Positions 21,521-32,562 are shown, counted from the stretch's first letter. The stretch: DNA of 64,000 nucleotides from an uncultured Lactococcus sp. (GCF_934191625.1 NZ_CAKPUG010000001.1:434001-498000); one strand, 5' to 3'. Notes: generated by a model not told the origin, from the letters alone. Translations and numbers: made by a program.

Positions 21521-23041
21521 ATGTCGATAAAAGAAATAGAAAAATGCGACATGGTAAAATTTTTTGATGCGAAGAAGAAAAAAAATGAAAGTCTGCCTGA
21601 ACGTAAACGCAGTATTATGTTGCGTTGGGCCTTTGCTAACACGATATTTTGTTTTATCACCTTCACTATTTTTACGGTTTTGGTTTACCAGCTGACTATA
21701 ACAACTTTTATTAATGCTGAAAAAGATGATATGATGAAAGCCTTGGATAATGTGGAACAGAGTTTGTCCCAGTCTGCAAGCGAATTGTCAGAAAAAAACC
21801 TAGCGAATTATCTGGCTTATGCTAAAGATTACACAGCATCTAGCCAAGGCAAAGAAAATGAACTTGAAACGCTTGGTAGTATGATTGGTTCGAGGAAGTC
21901 CTTCTATGTCTTTGATGTGGGAGAAAACTTGATTTACTCAACCAATTCATATGGCTTTCCTCTAAGGAAAGACGTGGGCGATTCAACACATGCTGTACGT
22001 ACATTTGGTGAATATTCTGGTTATTTGGTTGAACGACCTGTTCACTCTAAAAAAACGGGTAAACTAATTGGATATGTGCAAGCTTTCTACGATATGAGTT
22101 ATTATTATAGCGTACGCACAAAGCTGCTTATTGCATTGATTATCTTAGAAATTATCGCCCTCTTTATTGCTCAGTTTGTCGGATATTTTATGGCTAGTCG
22201 CTACATCAAGCCGCTAGAACGCCTGCACGATGCTATTACTACACGCGCTAATAACTTGAAGGCTGATTTCAAACCTGTTGTTATTCAGACAGGTGATGAA
22301 ATTGAAGAACTGGCGACAGTTTATAATGACATGATGATCAAGCTTAACGATTACGTTGATCAGCAGAAGCGTTTTGTTTCTGACGTTAGTCACGAGTTAC
22401 GTACGCCGCTTGCCGTTTTAGATGGACATTTAAACCTCTTGAATCGCTGGGGGAAAAATGATCCAGAAGTGCTTGATGAGTCATTACAGGCCAGCATAGA
22501 AGAAGTTAGTACGATGAGAACAATGCTGGAAGAGATGCTTGCATTAGCCCGTCTTGAAAGCATTGATTTTCAAGATGAAGACCTTATCTGTGATCCGACA
22601 GAAGTTTCTAATTTTCTTAAGAAAAACTTTCTCCTTATTCATCCCGATTTAAACATAAGTGTTGTAAATGACTTGTCAGCTGGAAGATTGGCTCATATCT
22701 ATCCTAATCATTATGAACAAGGTTTAAAAATTTTGATTGATAATGCGATAAAATACTCGCCCAAAGACCGGCAAGAAGTAAAAATTCATCTGGAAGAAGA
22801 TGACAAATACATCATCACTACTGTTGAGGATCATGGCTATGGCATTAGTCAAGAAGATTTAAAACATGTGTTTGAGCGCTTCTTCCGAGCTGATAAAGCA
22901 CGGAATCGTGATATAGGCGGGACAGGGCTTGGGCTGTCTATTATTCAGCGCATAGTAGAAAACTATGAAGGGGAAATTAGTGTTACCTCCGTTTTAGGAG
23001 AAGGTACAAAATTTACTTTAAAAATCCCTAAGATTAAATAA
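21521..23041 (+). CDS. covS: CovS/CsrS-like sensor histidine kinase
   Basis: 506 residues. Two membrane segments (about 32-60 and 203-225) frame an extracellular sensor of ~140 residues; then HAMP (about 226-280), the phospho-His in FVSDVSHELRTPLAVLDGH, and the ATP-binding domain with NAIKYSP and GGTGLGLSI. No good ribosome-binding site precedes the ATG at 21521; ATG 21551 (MVKFFDAKKK) is an alternative giving 496 residues. It should phosphorylate the CovR-like regulator encoded just upstream. Confidence 0.9.
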   Translation: MSIKEIEKCDMVKFFDAKKKKNESLPERKRSIMLRWAFANTIFCFITFTIFTVLVYQLTITTFINAEKDDMMKALDNVEQSLSQSASELSEKNLANYLAYAKDYTASSQGKENELETLGSMIGSRKSFYVFDVGENLIYSTNSYGFPLRKDVGDSTHAVRTFGEYSGYLVERPVHSKKTGKLIGYVQAFYDMSYYYSVRTKLLIALIILEIIALFIAQFVGYFMASRYIKPLERLHDAITTRANNLKADFKPVVIQTGDEIEELATVYNDMMIKLNDYVDQQKRFVSDVSHELRTPLAVLDGHLNLLNRWGKNDPEVLDESLQASIEEVSTMRTMLEEMLALARLESIDFQDEDLICDPTEVSNFLKKNFLLIHPDLNISVVNDLSAGRLAHIYPNHYEQGLKILIDNAIKYSPKDRQEVKIHLEEDDKYIITTVEDHGYGISQEDLKHVFERFFRADKARNRDIGGTGLGLSIIQRIVENYEGEISVTSVLGEGTKFTLKIPKIK

Positions 23042-23043
23042 AA

Positions 23044-23086
23044 ATAAAAAGCCTAGTATGTATCTAAAGCGCATATTAGGCTTTTA
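23044..23086 (+). terminator. Terminator of the CovRS-like operon
   Basis: AAAAGCCTA...TAGGCTTTT arms, loop of about 20 nt, followed by a T/A-rich tail. Confidence 0.8.
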
Positions 23087-23131
23087 ATATAAAACTTATT
23101 TCCGGAGTTTTTTGATAATTCGAGAAAATTG

Positions 23132-23160
23132 TTGACATTCGTTTAAAAAAAGGTTAAGAT
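23132..23160 (+). promoter_or_regulatory. Promoter of the lysine-riboswitch operon
   Basis: TTGACA (23132-23137), 17-nt spacer, TAAGAT (23155-23160), about 25 nt before the aptamer. Confidence 0.8.
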
Positions 23161-23182
23161 TTAAATTACAATATACAAATAA

Positions 23183-23343
23183 AATGATAGAGGTCGCAAT
23201 GAATAGGAAGTTTTACTGAGCTGGGCAAGCGTGGAAGTAAAACGGAGGAAACATTGCCGAAATGAATTCACTCGTCCAAGTGAGTTTGTTGGGGCAGCAA
23301 GGGATACTTGCTGAACTGTCGCAGTTTTGCGGAGTGCTATTCG
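23183..23343 (+). ncRNA. Lysine riboswitch aptamer (L-box)
   Basis: The leader carries the conserved L-box blocks in order: GATAGAGGTCGC at the 5' end, a GGAGGAAACATTGCCGAA block in the middle, the TTGCTGAACTGTC block, and GGAGTGCTATTC at the 3' end closing the basal stem with the 5' GATAG. Several internal hairpins (AGTTTTACT/AGTAAAAC, CACTCGTCCAAGTG, GCAGCAAGG/CTTGCTG, CGCAG/TTGCG) fit the five-helix junction. It precedes an amino-acid ABC transporter. Confidence 0.87.
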
Positions 23344-23376
23344 TTACTTACTGATAATATAAATCATGTACAACGT

Positions 23377-23410
23377 TTAGCAACCTCTCTGTGTAAAGGT
23401 TGCTTTTTAT
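23377..23410 (+). terminator. Riboswitch-controlled terminator
   Basis: AGCAACCT/AGGTTGCT hairpin followed by TTTTT, between the aptamer and the transporter start; the natural expression platform of the lysine riboswitch. The antiterminator pairing could not be confirmed by eye. Confidence 0.85.
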
Positions 23411-23435
23411 TTGGAAAAATGAAAGAGAGAGTATT

Positions 23436-25007
23436 ATGAGAAGAAAAAACTTATTTTTACTTGTCGCGACGTTGTTTACGGTATTATTTATCGGTAGTTC
23501 AAAGGTTAGTGCAGATCAGTTCCGTGTCGGAATGGAAGCAGCATACGCCCCATTTAACTGGACACAATATGATGATAGTAATGGTGCTGTGCCTATTGAT
23601 GGTGTAGACGGACAATGGGCTAACGGCTATGATGTGCAAGTGGCCAAAAAACTTGCAGATGAGTTAGACAAGGAATTAGTAATTGTCAAATCAAGTTGGG
23701 ACGGTTTGCTACCTGCGCTGAAGTCTGGCAAGATAGACGGCATTATTGCAGGGATGTCGCCAACCGCGGAACGTAGAGAACAAATTGCTTTTTCAGAACC
23801 GTATTACACCTCAAACCTTGTAATGATGGTCAAAAGCGGCGGCCCCTTTGCTGAAGCAACAAGCTTAGCAGATTTCTCTGGTGCAAAAATTACTGCTCAG
23901 CTGGGTACTTTTCACTATAACATGATTGACCAGATTGAAAGTGTTAACAAACAAACAGCGATGAAAGATTTTTCGAGCATGCGTGTCGCTTTACAAAGTG
24001 GTGCTATCGATGGTTATGTTGCTGAACGTCCAGAAGGAGTGACTGCTGAAAAAGCAAATCCAGACTTCAAAATGATTGAGTTTGGTGAAGGAAAGGGATT
24101 CGTTACAAACTCAGATGATACAACGGTTGCGGTAGGTTTACGTAAAAATGATCCTAACTTACCTGTTATTAATAGTTTTTTAACAAGTTTTACACCTCAA
24201 GATCAAAAAGAGCTGATGGATAATATGATTGCTGCTCAACCGGAAGCCAAAACCCAAGGTGCGTGGTATGATCAAATTATTAGTATTGTAAGAGATAACG
24301 GTAAGCAGTTTCTTAATGGTACAGGGATGACCTTATTCATCTCTTTAGTTGGTACAATTATTGGTACTATTTTAGGACTTCTTATTGGAGTTTATCGGAC
24401 AATTCCAGAAATCAGTAATAAATTTTTAGCCTTTTTACATAAAGTGTTTGGCTGGCTCATTTCAGCTTATATTGAAATTTTCCGTGGTACACCGATGATC
24501 GTTCAAGCAATGGTACTCTACTACGGAACGGCTCTAGCCTTCGGCTTAAGCTTGGATCGGACTTTAGCGGCATTAATTATTGTGTCGATCAATACAGGGG
24601 CTTATATGTCTGAGATTGTTCGTGGTGGTATCTTCTCTGTTGATCAAGGGCAATTTGAAGCCGCTCAAGCTATCGGAATGACACATGGTCAAACTATGCG
24701 CAAAGTTGTTCTACCACAAGTCTTGCGTAATATTCTTCCAGCAACAGGAAATGAATTTGTCATTAACATCAAAGATACTTCAGTTTTGTCTGTAATTTCT
24801 GTAACGGAGCTCTTTTTCCAAGGAACAACAGTGGCGCAACAAAACTTTATGTATTTCCAAACTTTTGCTGTAATCTGTGCAATTTACTTTGTCTTAACAT
24901 TTACAGTGACGCGAATTCTACGCTTTGTAGAAAGAAAAATGGATGGGCCAGACGCTTACGTTCCAATCCAAAATCAAATGCAAGTACAAGAACCGGGGGA
25001 CGCCTAA
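23436..25007 (+). CDS. Amino-acid ABC transporter, fused binding protein and permease (probably lysine)
   Basis: 523 residues from ATG 23436, which follows GAAAGAGAG and gives a clean signal peptide ending KVSA (residues 1-26). An upstream in-frame ATG lies inside the terminator and is rejected. Residues about 27-270 form one family 3 solute-binding domain; residues about 290-510 form the HisM/GlnP-type permease with the loop EIVRGGIFSVDQGQFEAAQAIG that docks the ATPase. The lysine riboswitch upstream makes lysine the likely substrate; the protein alone would not show this. Confidence 0.88.
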   Translation: MRRKNLFLLVATLFTVLFIGSSKVSADQFRVGMEAAYAPFNWTQYDDSNGAVPIDGVDGQWANGYDVQVAKKLADELDKELVIVKSSWDGLLPALKSGKIDGIIAGMSPTAERREQIAFSEPYYTSNLVMMVKSGGPFAEATSLADFSGAKITAQLGTFHYNMIDQIESVNKQTAMKDFSSMRVALQSGAIDGYVAERPEGVTAEKANPDFKMIEFGEGKGFVTNSDDTTVAVGLRKNDPNLPVINSFLTSFTPQDQKELMDNMIAAQPEAKTQGAWYDQIISIVRDNGKQFLNGTGMTLFISLVGTIIGTILGLLIGVYRTIPEISNKFLAFLHKVFGWLISAYIEIFRGTPMIVQAMVLYYGTALAFGLSLDRTLAALIIVSINTGAYMSEIVRGGIFSVDQGQFEAAQAIGMTHGQTMRKVVLPQVLRNILPATGNEFVINIKDTSVLSVISVTELFFQGTTVAQQNFMYFQTFAVICAIYFVLTFTVTRILRFVERKMDGPDAYVPIQNQMQVQEPGDA

Positions 25008-25745
25008 ATGACAGCAATCTTAGAAATCAATCATTTAAAAAAATCGTTTGGCAGTAATGAAGTGCTGAAAGACATTCATTTAACGGTAAATCAAGGCGAA
25101 GTTATTTCGATTATTGGTTCATCTGGAAGTGGAAAATCAACATTGCTTCGTTCGATCAACTTATTGGAGAAACCATCTGGTGGAGAAATAATTTATAAAG
25201 GCGAAAATGTGTTAGCAAAAGGCTTCGATATTCCTAAGTATCGTACACATCTTGGGATGGTTTTCCAAAGCTTCAACTTATTTAACAATATGAATGTTAT
25301 CGAAAATGTTATGGCAGGCCAAATTACGGTATTGAAAAAAAACCAAGAAGAAGCTCGTACTATTGCGCTTGAGAACCTGGAAAAAGTGGGAATGGCAAGC
25401 TTTGCTAATGCTAAGCCTGCCCAACTCTCAGGCGGACAAAAACAACGTGTGGCGATTGCTCGTGCAATTTCTATGAATCCAGACGTAATTTTATTTGACG
25501 AGCCGACATCAGCGTTGGACCCAGAAATGGTAGGCGAAGTCTTACAGACGATGCAAGGGCTAGCTGAAACTGGCTTAACAATGGTTATTGTTACTCATGA
25601 AATGGAATTTGCGCGTGATGTAAGCGACCGTGTGATTTTTATGGATAAAGGAGTCATTGCTGAAGAAGGGCGTCCAGAAGAAATCTTTGGAGCACCGAAA
25701 GAAGAACGAACACGTGCTTTCCTTTCTCGCTTCTTGAAAGCTTAA
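25008..25745 (+). CDS. Amino-acid ABC transporter ATPase (partner of the riboswitch-controlled permease)
   Basis: 245 residues. Walker [10 protein letters not shown] (about 37-45), signature LSGGQKQR, Walker [14 protein letters not shown] and the switch His in VTHEM are all intact. The ATG directly follows the stop of the permease gene, so the two proteins are translated together and form the import complex. Confidence 0.93.
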   Translation: MTAILEINHLKKSFGSNEVLKDIHLTVNQGEVISIIGSSGSGKSTLLRSINLLEKPSGGEIIYKGENVLAKGFDIPKYRTHLGMVFQSFNLFNNMNVIENVMAGQITVLKKNQEEARTIALENLEKVGMASFANAKPAQLSGGQKQRVAIARAISMNPDVILFDEPTSALDPEMVGEVLQTMQGLAETGLTMVIVTHEMEFARDVSDRVIFMDKGVIAEEGRPEEIFGAPKEERTRAFLSRFLKA

Positions 25746-25773
25746 ATAAAAGAGCAAGTTTATGCTCTTTTTT
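25746..25773 (+). terminator. Terminator of the ABC transporter operon
   Basis: AAAAGAGCA-AGTTTA-TGCTCTTTT plus a T-run, directly after the stop. Confidence 0.9.
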
Positions 25774-25827
25774 ATGTGCGAAAGTTATCTTTTTTTTACA
25801 GGAAAACTTTTGAATACAAACTCTATA

Positions 25828-25856
25828 TTGAAAAAATAGGTAAATAGCGGTAAAAT
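25828..25856 (+). promoter_or_regulatory. Promoter of murD-murG-divIB
   Basis: TTGAAA (25828-25833), 17-nt spacer, TAAAAT (25851-25856), 26 nt before murD. Confidence 0.75.
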
Positions 25857-25882
25857 AGAGGGAAGTAGAAAGAATAGGAACA

Positions 25883-27244
25883 ATGAAAAAAATCAAAACT
25901 TTTGAAGAAAAAAAAGTACTCATCCTCGGATTAGCAAAATCAGGAGAAGCTGCCGCTCGCTTGCTTCATACTTTAGGTGCATATGTAACTGTAAATGACG
26001 GTAAAGCTTTTGAAGAAAATCCTGCCGCCCAAGCCCTCTTAGAAGAAGGCATTGAAGTTATCTGTGGTAGTCATCCCCTTGAACTTTTAGACGAAGATTT
26101 TGATTTTATGGTAAAAAATCCAGGTATTCGTTATGATAACCCAATGGTAAAGAAAGCATTGGATAAAAAAATTCCTGTTATTACGGAAGTAGAACTTGCT
26201 TATCTTGTTTCGGAAGCCCCAATTATTGGGATTACTGGAACCAATGGTAAAACAACAACCACAACACTTATTGCAGATATTTTAAATGCGAGTGGTCAAT
26301 CTGCAAAATTAGCCGGAAATATTGGTTTTCCTGCTTCTGAAGTAGCTGCCCATGCGAGTGGACAAGACAGTTTAGTGATGGAGCTTTCAAGTTTTCAATT
26401 GATGGGAATCATTGACTTCAAACCTCAGATTGCTCTCATTACCAATATCTTTTCATCGCATTTGGATTACCATGGCTCTCAGGAAGCTTACGAAGCTGCA
26501 AAATGGCGAATTCAAGAAAACTTAACTTCGGAACAATACCTCATTCTCAACTTTAATCAGGAAAAATGTCGTGCTCTAGCAGAGCACACCGCAGCTCAGG
26601 TTGTGCCATTTGCAACTGAAAATAAAGTTGACGGTGCTTATTCAATGCAAGGTAAACTTTATTTCCGTGATGAATTCATCATGGAAGCTTCTGATTTAGC
26701 TTTACCTGGTGACCATAATCTAGAGAATGCTCTGGCAGCAATAGCTGTTGCCAAACTTTCAGGTGCTAAAAATCAGGCAATTATTGAAGTATTAACAAGT
26801 TTTTCCGGTGTAAAACATCGCTTGCAGTATCTCGGGGAGCTTGCAGGACGTAAGGTCTATAACGACAGTAAAGCTACAAATATACTCGCTACTGAAAAAG
26901 CTTTGTCCGGTTTTGAAAATAGTCGTTTATGGCTTTTAGCAGGCGGTCTAGATCGGGGAAATGGTTTCGAAGAAATGGCTGATTCTGTAACGGGTATTAA
27001 AGGTATGGCTCTCTTTGGGGAGACAGCCCCGAAATTACAAAAGCTTGCTGATCAATTACATATTCCAACAATACAGAGTGAAAATGTCGCAACAGCTCTG
27101 AAAGAAATTTTTGAGAAGACAGTAGATGGAGACACCATTTTACTTAGCCCAGCTTGTGCTAGCTGGGATCAATATAAGACTTTTGAAGAACGTGGCGATA
27201 TGTTTATCAAAGCTTTCGAAGAATTGAAAGGTGAATTGAAATAG
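25883..27244 (+). CDS. murD: UDP-N-acetylmuramoyl-L-alanine--D-glutamate ligase
   Basis: 453 residues, full length. The ATP loop GTNGKTT lies near residues 119-125; HLDYHGS and the C-terminal YNDSKATN and [10 protein letters not shown] motifs are the Mur-ligase substrate and ATP sites. It adds D-glutamate to UDP-MurNAc-L-Ala in the cytoplasm. It is first in a murD-murG-divIB operon. Confidence 0.97.
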   Translation: MKKIKTFEEKKVLILGLAKSGEAAARLLHTLGAYVTVNDGKAFEENPAAQALLEEGIEVICGSHPLELLDEDFDFMVKNPGIRYDNPMVKKALDKKIPVITEVELAYLVSEAPIIGITGTNGKTTTTTLIADILNASGQSAKLAGNIGFPASEVAAHASGQDSLVMELSSFQLMGIIDFKPQIALITNIFSSHLDYHGSQEAYEAAKWRIQENLTSEQYLILNFNQEKCRALAEHTAAQVVPFATENKVDGAYSMQGKLYFRDEFIMEASDLALPGDHNLENALAAIAVAKLSGAKNQAIIEVLTSFSGVKHRLQYLGELAGRKVYNDSKATNILATEKALSGFENSRLWLLAGGLDRGNGFEEMADSVTGIKGMALFGETAPKLQKLADQLHIPTIQSENVATALKEIFEKTVDGDTILLSPACASWDQYKTFEERGDMFIKAFEELKGELK

Positions 27245-27245
27245 T

Positions 27246-28340
27246 ATGAGAATTATTGTAACTGGAGGAGGAACGGGAGGACATATCTATCCTGCGCTGG
27301 CCTTTATAAATCATCTGAAATCTATTGAGCCGGATTCTGATATCCTCTACGTAGGCACAGAACGTGGCTTAGAGAGTAAGATTGTGCCCGCAGCAGGTGT
27401 ACCTTTTAAAACAGTAGACGTACAAGGTTTTCGTCGTAGCCTTTCATTAAATAACTTTAAGACAGTCTACAAGTTCCTAAAATCTACATCAGATGCAAAG
27501 AAAATTGTTAAGGCTTTTAAACCTGATGTGGTCATTGGAACAGGTGGCTACGTAGCAGGACCTGTTCTTTATGCAGCAGCCAAATTGAATGTGCCGACTA
27601 TCGTTCATGAACAAAATTCAGTTCCAGGGATAACAAATAAGTTCTTAAGTAAATATGTGGACAAAGTTGCGGTTGCCTTTGAAGCAGCTAAGTCTTTCTT
27701 CCCAGAAGAAAAAACTGTTTTTGCTGGCAATCCACGTGCTCAAGAAGTTGCAACTTTAAAAGCAACCGATATTCTGGAAACAGAATATCAACTACAAAAA
27801 GATAAAAAAACGGTAGTTATTTTTGGGGGCTCGCGTGGAGCCCAAACAATCAATGAAGCAGTAAAAGCTGCTCTGCCAAAGTTTGCGCAAACAGATTATC
27901 AAATTGTCTATGCTTCAGGACAAATCTACTTTGATGAAGATCATAGAGAATTTGCTAAATATGCGGATGCTACAAATATAGCAATTCGACCTTATATTTC
28001 AAATATGCTTGAAGTTCTCGCATCATCAGATTTAATACTGTGTCGTGCGGGCGCCACTACGATTGCTGAAATTACTGCCCTTGGTTTGCCGACGATTTTT
28101 ATACCTAGTCCAAATGTCACTGCAAACCATCAAACAAAGAATGCTCAAGCTCTTGTGGATATCGGTGCTGCTAAGATGATTAAAGATGTCGAGCTTACAG
28201 CAGATAGCATGCTTGACAGTATTTCTGAAATCTTTTCTGATGAGAAGCTTTACCAAGCCATGTCTGAAGCTAGCAAAAAAGCAGGTGTACCCGATGCTAG
28301 CGATCGACTCTATCAACTTGTGAAAGAAATTAAAAAATAA
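27246..28340 (+). CDS. murG: Lipid II synthase glycosyltransferase MurG
   Basis: 364 residues. N-terminal [12 protein letters not shown] (residues 7-18) binds lipid I at the inner membrane face; FGGSRGAQ and the donor-binding [15 protein letters not shown] are typical. It transfers GlcNAc to lipid I. It starts 1 nt after the murD stop and overlaps the next gene by one base. Confidence 0.97.
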   Translation: MRIIVTGGGTGGHIYPALAFINHLKSIEPDSDILYVGTERGLESKIVPAAGVPFKTVDVQGFRRSLSLNNFKTVYKFLKSTSDAKKIVKAFKPDVVIGTGGYVAGPVLYAAAKLNVPTIVHEQNSVPGITNKFLSKYVDKVAVAFEAAKSFFPEEKTVFAGNPRAQEVATLKATDILETEYQLQKDKKTVVIFGGSRGAQTINEAVKAALPKFAQTDYQIVYASGQIYFDEDHREFAKYADATNIAIRPYISNMLEVLASSDLILCRAGATTIAEITALGLPTIFIPSPNVTANHQTKNAQALVDIGAAKMIKDVELTADSMLDSISEIFSDEKLYQAMSEASKKAGVPDASDRLYQLVKEIKK

Positions 28341-29380
28341 TGAGTGAAGAAAACCTTACGCCTTGGCAAAAGAAAAATCTTGAATATCAGCGTCGCAAAG
28401 CAGCTGAAAATCAAGAGACGTCTGAAAAACCCAAAAAACGGAAGTTTTTAAAGAAAAAAGAAGATAATGAAGCTGATTCTCTTGAAGTTCAAGAAGAAAT
28501 CGAGCAACAGGAACCTTTTACAGAAGCAAAAGAGTCTGAGGAAGCCTACTCAGATGGTTTTGTTGAGGATTTTGAAGCGCAAGAACAGGAACCTTCTTTT
28601 TTTGAAGGAAGTTTTGAAGTATTTAAAAAGATGTGGCCCGTTTTACTCTTGGCAATTTTATTGTTTTTAACTTCGATTTACGCGGTGTCCCCGATTAGTA
28701 AGATAGGGACATTTACCGTTTCGGGTAATAAAAATGAATCTTTTGAATCTATCGTACAAGCTTCGCGTTTGAAGCCAACAGATAGGATTTATGGTGTGCT
28801 CAGAAATAGAAGGGCCATTGAAAATAGTATTGTACAGCAATTTCCTCGAGTAAAATCTGTCAACTTACATGTCAGCTTTCCTAATAATGTAGAAGCTAAA
28901 GTCACAGAGTTTGAAAAAGTTGCTTATGTGGAACAAAAGGGCAAAACTTATCAAGTGTTAGAAAGTGGTCATATTCTCAAAGAACAAGAAATAGCTAAGG
29001 ATAAGATTTCAAGCCTTCCAGTACTAAAAAATTTCACTAATGAAGAAGTTGAAAAATTTATTACAGCCTATATGAAATTGAAGCCTGAGATACGTAAATT
29101 GATTACTACCGTTACAAAGGCCCCAACTAAAGCAACCAAGGACTTTATCGCTTTGGATATGTCTGATGGTAATCAAGTGCGTGTCTCTCTCAGTCAAATT
29201 ACAGAAAAAGTGCCTTACTATCCAAGTATTGCGAAGCAACTTCAAGCTCCCCAAGTGATTGATATGGAAGCAGGAATTTATGCTAAGCCAAAAGAAGATT
29301 ATTTGGCTGACTTAAAAAATCCTGAGAGGAATAAGAAGTCTTCTGAAAATACAACTGAAATTACAGCAACACAAGAATAA
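28340..29380 (+). CDS. divIB: Cell-division protein DivIB/FtsQ
   Basis: 346 residues. A long, highly charged cytoplasmic N-terminus (1-95), one membrane helix (about 96-115), then the POTRA domain (ISKIGTFTVSGNKNESFESI onward) and the beta domain with a Ser/Thr/Glu tail. It belongs to the divisome with DivIC and FtsL. ftsA and ftsZ do not follow; a terminator and the oppositely oriented glnPQ do. Confidence 0.94.
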   Translation: MSEENLTPWQKKNLEYQRRKAAENQETSEKPKKRKFLKKKEDNEADSLEVQEEIEQQEPFTEAKESEEAYSDGFVEDFEAQEQEPSFFEGSFEVFKKMWPVLLLAILLFLTSIYAVSPISKIGTFTVSGNKNESFESIVQASRLKPTDRIYGVLRNRRAIENSIVQQFPRVKSVNLHVSFPNNVEAKVTEFEKVAYVEQKGKTYQVLESGHILKEQEIAKDKISSLPVLKNFTNEEVEKFITAYMKLKPEIRKLITTVTKAPTKATKDFIALDMSDGNQVRVSLSQITEKVPYYPSIAKQLQAPQVIDMEAGIYAKPKEDYLADLKNPERNKKSSENTTEITATQE

Positions 29381-29412
29381 AACTGAAAGGATATTCTTTC
29401 AGTTTTATTCTA
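29378..29412 (+). terminator. Terminator of murD-murG-divIB
   Basis: AATAAAACTGAAAG-GATATT-CTTTCAGTTTTATT, a perfect 14-bp stem overlapping the stop codon. Confidence 0.92.
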
Positions 29413-29427
29413 TAATTTTAGTAAAAA

Positions 29428-29466
29428 GAAAAACGTTTGTTTCTTGGAAAGAAACAAACGTTTTTT
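29428..29466 (-). terminator. Terminator of glnPQ (bidirectional)
   Basis: AAAACGTTTGTTTC/GAAACAAACGTTTT, 14-bp perfect stem with a 7-nt loop. A-run on one side and T-run on the other allow it to work in both directions between convergent operons. Confidence 0.9.
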
Positions 29467-29470
29467 TTAT

Positions 29471-30208
29471 TTATGCATGCAATACTTTAGACAAGAAGTC
29501 TTGTAGACGTGGGTGTTGAGGGTTTTCAAAGATGTCTTCTGGTTTACCATCTTCCAGGATCACACCAGCATCTGTGAACATGACACGGTTGGCAACTTTG
29601 CGCGCAAAGCCCATCTCGTGTGTTACGATAAGCATTGTCATCCCGTCATCCGCAATACGACGCATAAGATCAAGAACATCACCAACCATTTCAGGGTCAA
29701 GTGCTGAAGTTGGCTCATCAAAGAGCATAACATCAGGATCCATAGCCAAGGCACGGGCGATTGCTACACGTTGTTTTTGCCCCCCTGAAAGCATCTCAGG
29801 CATTGTATCTTTTTTCTCTTCTAGGCCAACAGCTTTAAGCAAGCGTAGCGCTTTTTCTTGTGCTTCAGTTTTTGTAAGCTTTTTAAGCTCAACAGGCGCA
29901 TACATAATATTTTCTAAAACGGTCATGTTAGGAAAGAGGTTGAAGTGTTGGAAAACCATCCCCACATGTTGGCGAACTAAATTGATATCAGTATTTTTAT
30001 CTGTGAGGTTGTACCCATTGATAATGACATCACCACTTGTTGCGTCTTCTAAACCATTAAGTGTGCGTAGGAAAGTTGATTTACCAGAACCGGAGGGTCC
30101 GATAATACAAACAACATCTCCTTTGTTAAATTTTGCTGAGATACCTTTAAGGACCTCATTTTTACCATATGTTTTGTGAAGATCAGTAACTTCGATTTGT
30201 ACAGACAT
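29471..30208 (-). CDS. glnQ: Glutamine/glutamate ABC transporter ATPase
   Basis: 245 residues with Walker [10 protein letters not shown], signature LSGGQKQR, Walker [14 protein letters not shown] and switch VTHEM. It is the energy-coupling subunit of the lactococcal GlnPQ importer. It lies 13 nt after glnP on the minus strand and is followed by a strong terminator. Confidence 0.94.
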   Translation of the reverse strand: MSVQIEVTDLHKTYGKNEVLKGISAKFNKGDVVCIIGPSGSGKSTFLRTLNGLEDATSGDVIINGYNLTDKNTDINLVRQHVGMVFQHFNLFPNMTVLENIMYAPVELKKLTKTEAQEKALRLLKAVGLEEKKDTMPEMLSGGQKQRVAIARALAMDPDVMLFDEPTSALDPEMVGDVLDLMRRIADDGMTMLIVTHEMGFARKVANRVMFTDAGVILEDGKPEDIFENPQHPRLQDFLSKVLHA

Positions 30209-30221
30209 ATCTTTAATCTCC

Positions 30222-32366
30222 TTATTTCATTTTTTGTTCGATACGACGTCCTGCCCACATCAAAAGAAGGAGAACAACCATGTATATCAAACCAATCAAA
30301 CCGTAGACACGGAAAGCTTGGAAGTTACGAGCAACGATGATTTGACCTGCTTGCAAGAGCTCAACCAATCCGATAACAGATACCAAGGTTGTATCTTTAA
30401 GGGTAATGATAAATTGGTTAATTAAGCTAGGGATAGTAATTTTAACAGCTTGTGGTAAGATTACTTTTCGCATCGTTTTTACATAAGGAATACCAAGAGA
30501 GCGGCTGGCCTCCATTTGGCCAGTTGGAACTGCAGCAATACCTCCACGAACGATTTCAGCAATGTAGGCTGACTCGTTAAGAGTTAAGGCAATAACTCCA
30601 GCTGTGAACTCATTCAGAGGACTCTGATGTCCTGTGATAAGTTGTAACATATTTGGAATACCATAGAAAATGAAAATTGTTAATACCAAAAGTGGAATTG
30701 ATCGGTTAAGGTCAACATAAATACGTGAAATTGTACGTAGTGCAGGTGATGGACTAGCTGAAAAGAGACCGAAAATCACACCAACAATCATTGCTAAAAC
30801 AAAGGAAACTAAAGCGAGTTGGATAGTGATCCAAAGACCTTTACCTAACTGTTTCCAGTTGTTTTTCAAGATACCAAGCATTGTGCTTTCTGTATCTGAT
30901 TCTGTTGTAGCTTCAGTTTTAGAAGCTAAATATTTATCAACAATTTCTTGATATTGACCGCTAGCACGCAGTGAAGATAGCCCGTTGTTGAACATTTCAA
31001 TAAGTTCAGGATTAGTTCCTTTCTTCACAGCAAAACCATATTGCCCTGTTGGAATACCATCGAAAGGAGTTTTAAATTCTTGGCCTTGTTTTATAGCATA
31101 TTTTACTACAGGTTCATCATCCATAAAGGCTTGAATTGAACCATTATTTAATGAAGAATACATTGAAGTAGCATCAGTAAATGTTTTTAAAGTGTAGCCG
31201 TATTTGCTTTCGTTTTTTGTTAAGTAGTCATAAGAAGCTGTCCCATTTTTGGCGCCGACTTGTTTACCTTTTAAGTCTTCCCAATTCTTGATATCCTCAT
31301 TTGACTTAGAAATAGCAAGTGTCAAATTCGAATCATAGTATGCATCACCAAAGTCAAAGACTTTTTTACGTGCATCAGTGATTGACATACCCGCCATCAT
31401 AGCGTCAGCATGTCCTGCTTGAACTGCATCTACCGCCGGTTGGAACCCAACATGGTTCCATTTAATTTTAAAACCTTGTTGCTTAGCGATAGCATTAAGC
31501 AAGTCTACATCAATACCTGTGAATTTTTTATCAGTATTTTGGAATTCAAATGGGGCGAAGCTATTGTCTGAGGCAATAGTATAAACATCTTTTTTAGGTG
31601 TTGCCTTCTTGCCTCCCGTATACTTTTGAACGATTTTATCATACTCGCCATTGGCTTTCATTTGAGTTAAAGCTTTGTTGAAGCCATCGATGAGTTTAGA
31701 ATTCTCACCTTTCATTACGGCAAAACCGTAACCGCCAGGAAGTGAGAATGAAGGGAGATTGATTGCCAAATCTTGCCCTTGATTGATGGCATAAGAAATG
31801 ACAGGAGCTTCATCCATTGCACCTACGATATTACCAGCAGCGAGTGAAGCAAACATGTGGACACCGTCAGAATAAGTTTTGATTGTGTAGCCGTATTTAT
31901 CTTGATTTTTTTGCAACCAGTCATAAGAAGCTGTCCCTTTTTTGGCACCAACAGCTTTACCTTTAAGTTCTTCATAGCTCTTAAGAGTAGAAGACTTTGT
32001 TGTAGCTAAAGTGATAGCTGAAGTATAATAAGGGTCTGAAACATCAAAAACTTGTTTACGCTCGTCGGTGATTGTCATCCCTGCGATAACGGCATCAGCT
32101 TTACCAGCTTTTAAGTTTTGAAGAGCGGCATCAAATCCAGGGAATGACATCTCAAGTTTCCAGTCATTGATTCTAGCGACTTCCTTCATGATATCGACAT
32201 CGATACCTACCCAATTTTTGTCTGAATCCTGGAATTCAAAAGGGGCATAAGCATTATCACTCGCGATACGAACGGTTTCCTGAGCGCTAACATTAGTAGC
32301 AGTGGCAAAGGACATTCCAGTAATCGTGGCGAATATTAAAGATAATGTAAGGAATAATTTCTTCAT
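30222..32366 (-). CDS. glnP: Glutamine ABC transporter GlnP with two fused binding domains
   Basis: 714 residues from ATG 32366, placed after TTAGGAG; an in-frame ATG at 32390 lies upstream of that ribosome-binding site and is unlikely. Signal peptide 1-28 (ending NVSAQ), solute-binding domain 1 (about 30-255, begins [14 protein letters not shown]), domain 2 (about 265-485, begins [14 protein letters not shown]), then the permease (about 500-714). This tandem layout is the known L. lactis GlnP, where the two domains differ in affinity for glutamine, glutamate and asparagine. Confidence 0.95.
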   Translation of the reverse strand: MKKLFLTLSLIFATITGMSFATATNVSAQETVRIASDNAYAPFEFQDSDKNWVGIDVDIMKEVARINDWKLEMSFPGFDAALQNLKAGKADAVIAGMTITDERKQVFDVSDPYYTSAITLATTKSSTLKSYEELKGKAVGAKKGTASYDWLQKNQDKYGYTIKTYSDGVHMFASLAAGNIVGAMDEAPVISYAINQGQDLAINLPSFSLPGGYGFAVMKGENSKLIDGFNKALTQMKANGEYDKIVQKYTGGKKATPKKDVYTIASDNSFAPFEFQNTDKKFTGIDVDLLNAIAKQQGFKIKWNHVGFQPAVDAVQAGHADAMMAGMSITDARKKVFDFGDAYYDSNLTLAISKSNEDIKNWEDLKGKQVGAKNGTASYDYLTKNESKYGYTLKTFTDATSMYSSLNNGSIQAFMDDEPVVKYAIKQGQEFKTPFDGIPTGQYGFAVKKGTNPELIEMFNNGLSSLRASGQYQEIVDKYLASKTEATTESDTESTMLGILKNNWKQLGKGLWITIQLALVSFVLAMIVGVIFGLFSASPSPALRTISRIYVDLNRSIPLLVLTIFIFYGIPNMLQLITGHQSPLNEFTAGVIALTLNESAYIAEIVRGGIAAVPTGQMEASRSLGIPYVKTMRKVILPQAVKITIPSLINQFIITLKDTTLVSVIGLVELLQAGQIIVARNFQAFRVYGLIGLIYMVVLLLLMWAGRRIEQKMK

Positions 32367-32417
32367 TTCATTATTTCTCCTAAGTTTCATTAATTATATA
32401 AACAATTATATACTTGT

Positions 32418-32428
32418 CAGTATACCAT
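32418..32428 (-). promoter_or_regulatory. Extended -10 promoter of glnPQ
   Basis: Read on the minus strand TGgTATACT, with no recognisable -35. It lies in the 239-nt divergent region between glnP and dedA. Confidence 0.4.
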
Positions 32429-32533
32429 AAAACGAGCCCGAAAAAAATAAATTGTGTCATAAAATATGACATGGAAAATTGCGTGAATATATAAAAATAA
32501 TAATTTTGTCTAAAAAAATAGATGAATGAGAAT

Positions 32534-32562
32534 TTGATAAAGACAGGCTTTTAGTGTAAAAT
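32534..32562 (+). promoter_or_regulatory. Promoter of the dedA-family gene
   Basis: TTGATA (32534-32539), 17-nt spacer, TAAAAT (32557-32562), preceded by TG. Confidence 0.7.

Noticed and set aside
23400..23435. Upstream in-frame ATG for the riboswitch-controlled permease
   Set aside because: It lies in the riboswitch terminator, and starting there would spoil the signal peptide.
29532..30179. 215-residue plus-strand frame opposite glnQ
   Set aside because: Antisense shadow of the conserved ATPase; composition is Ser/Arg-rich as expected of a shadow frame.
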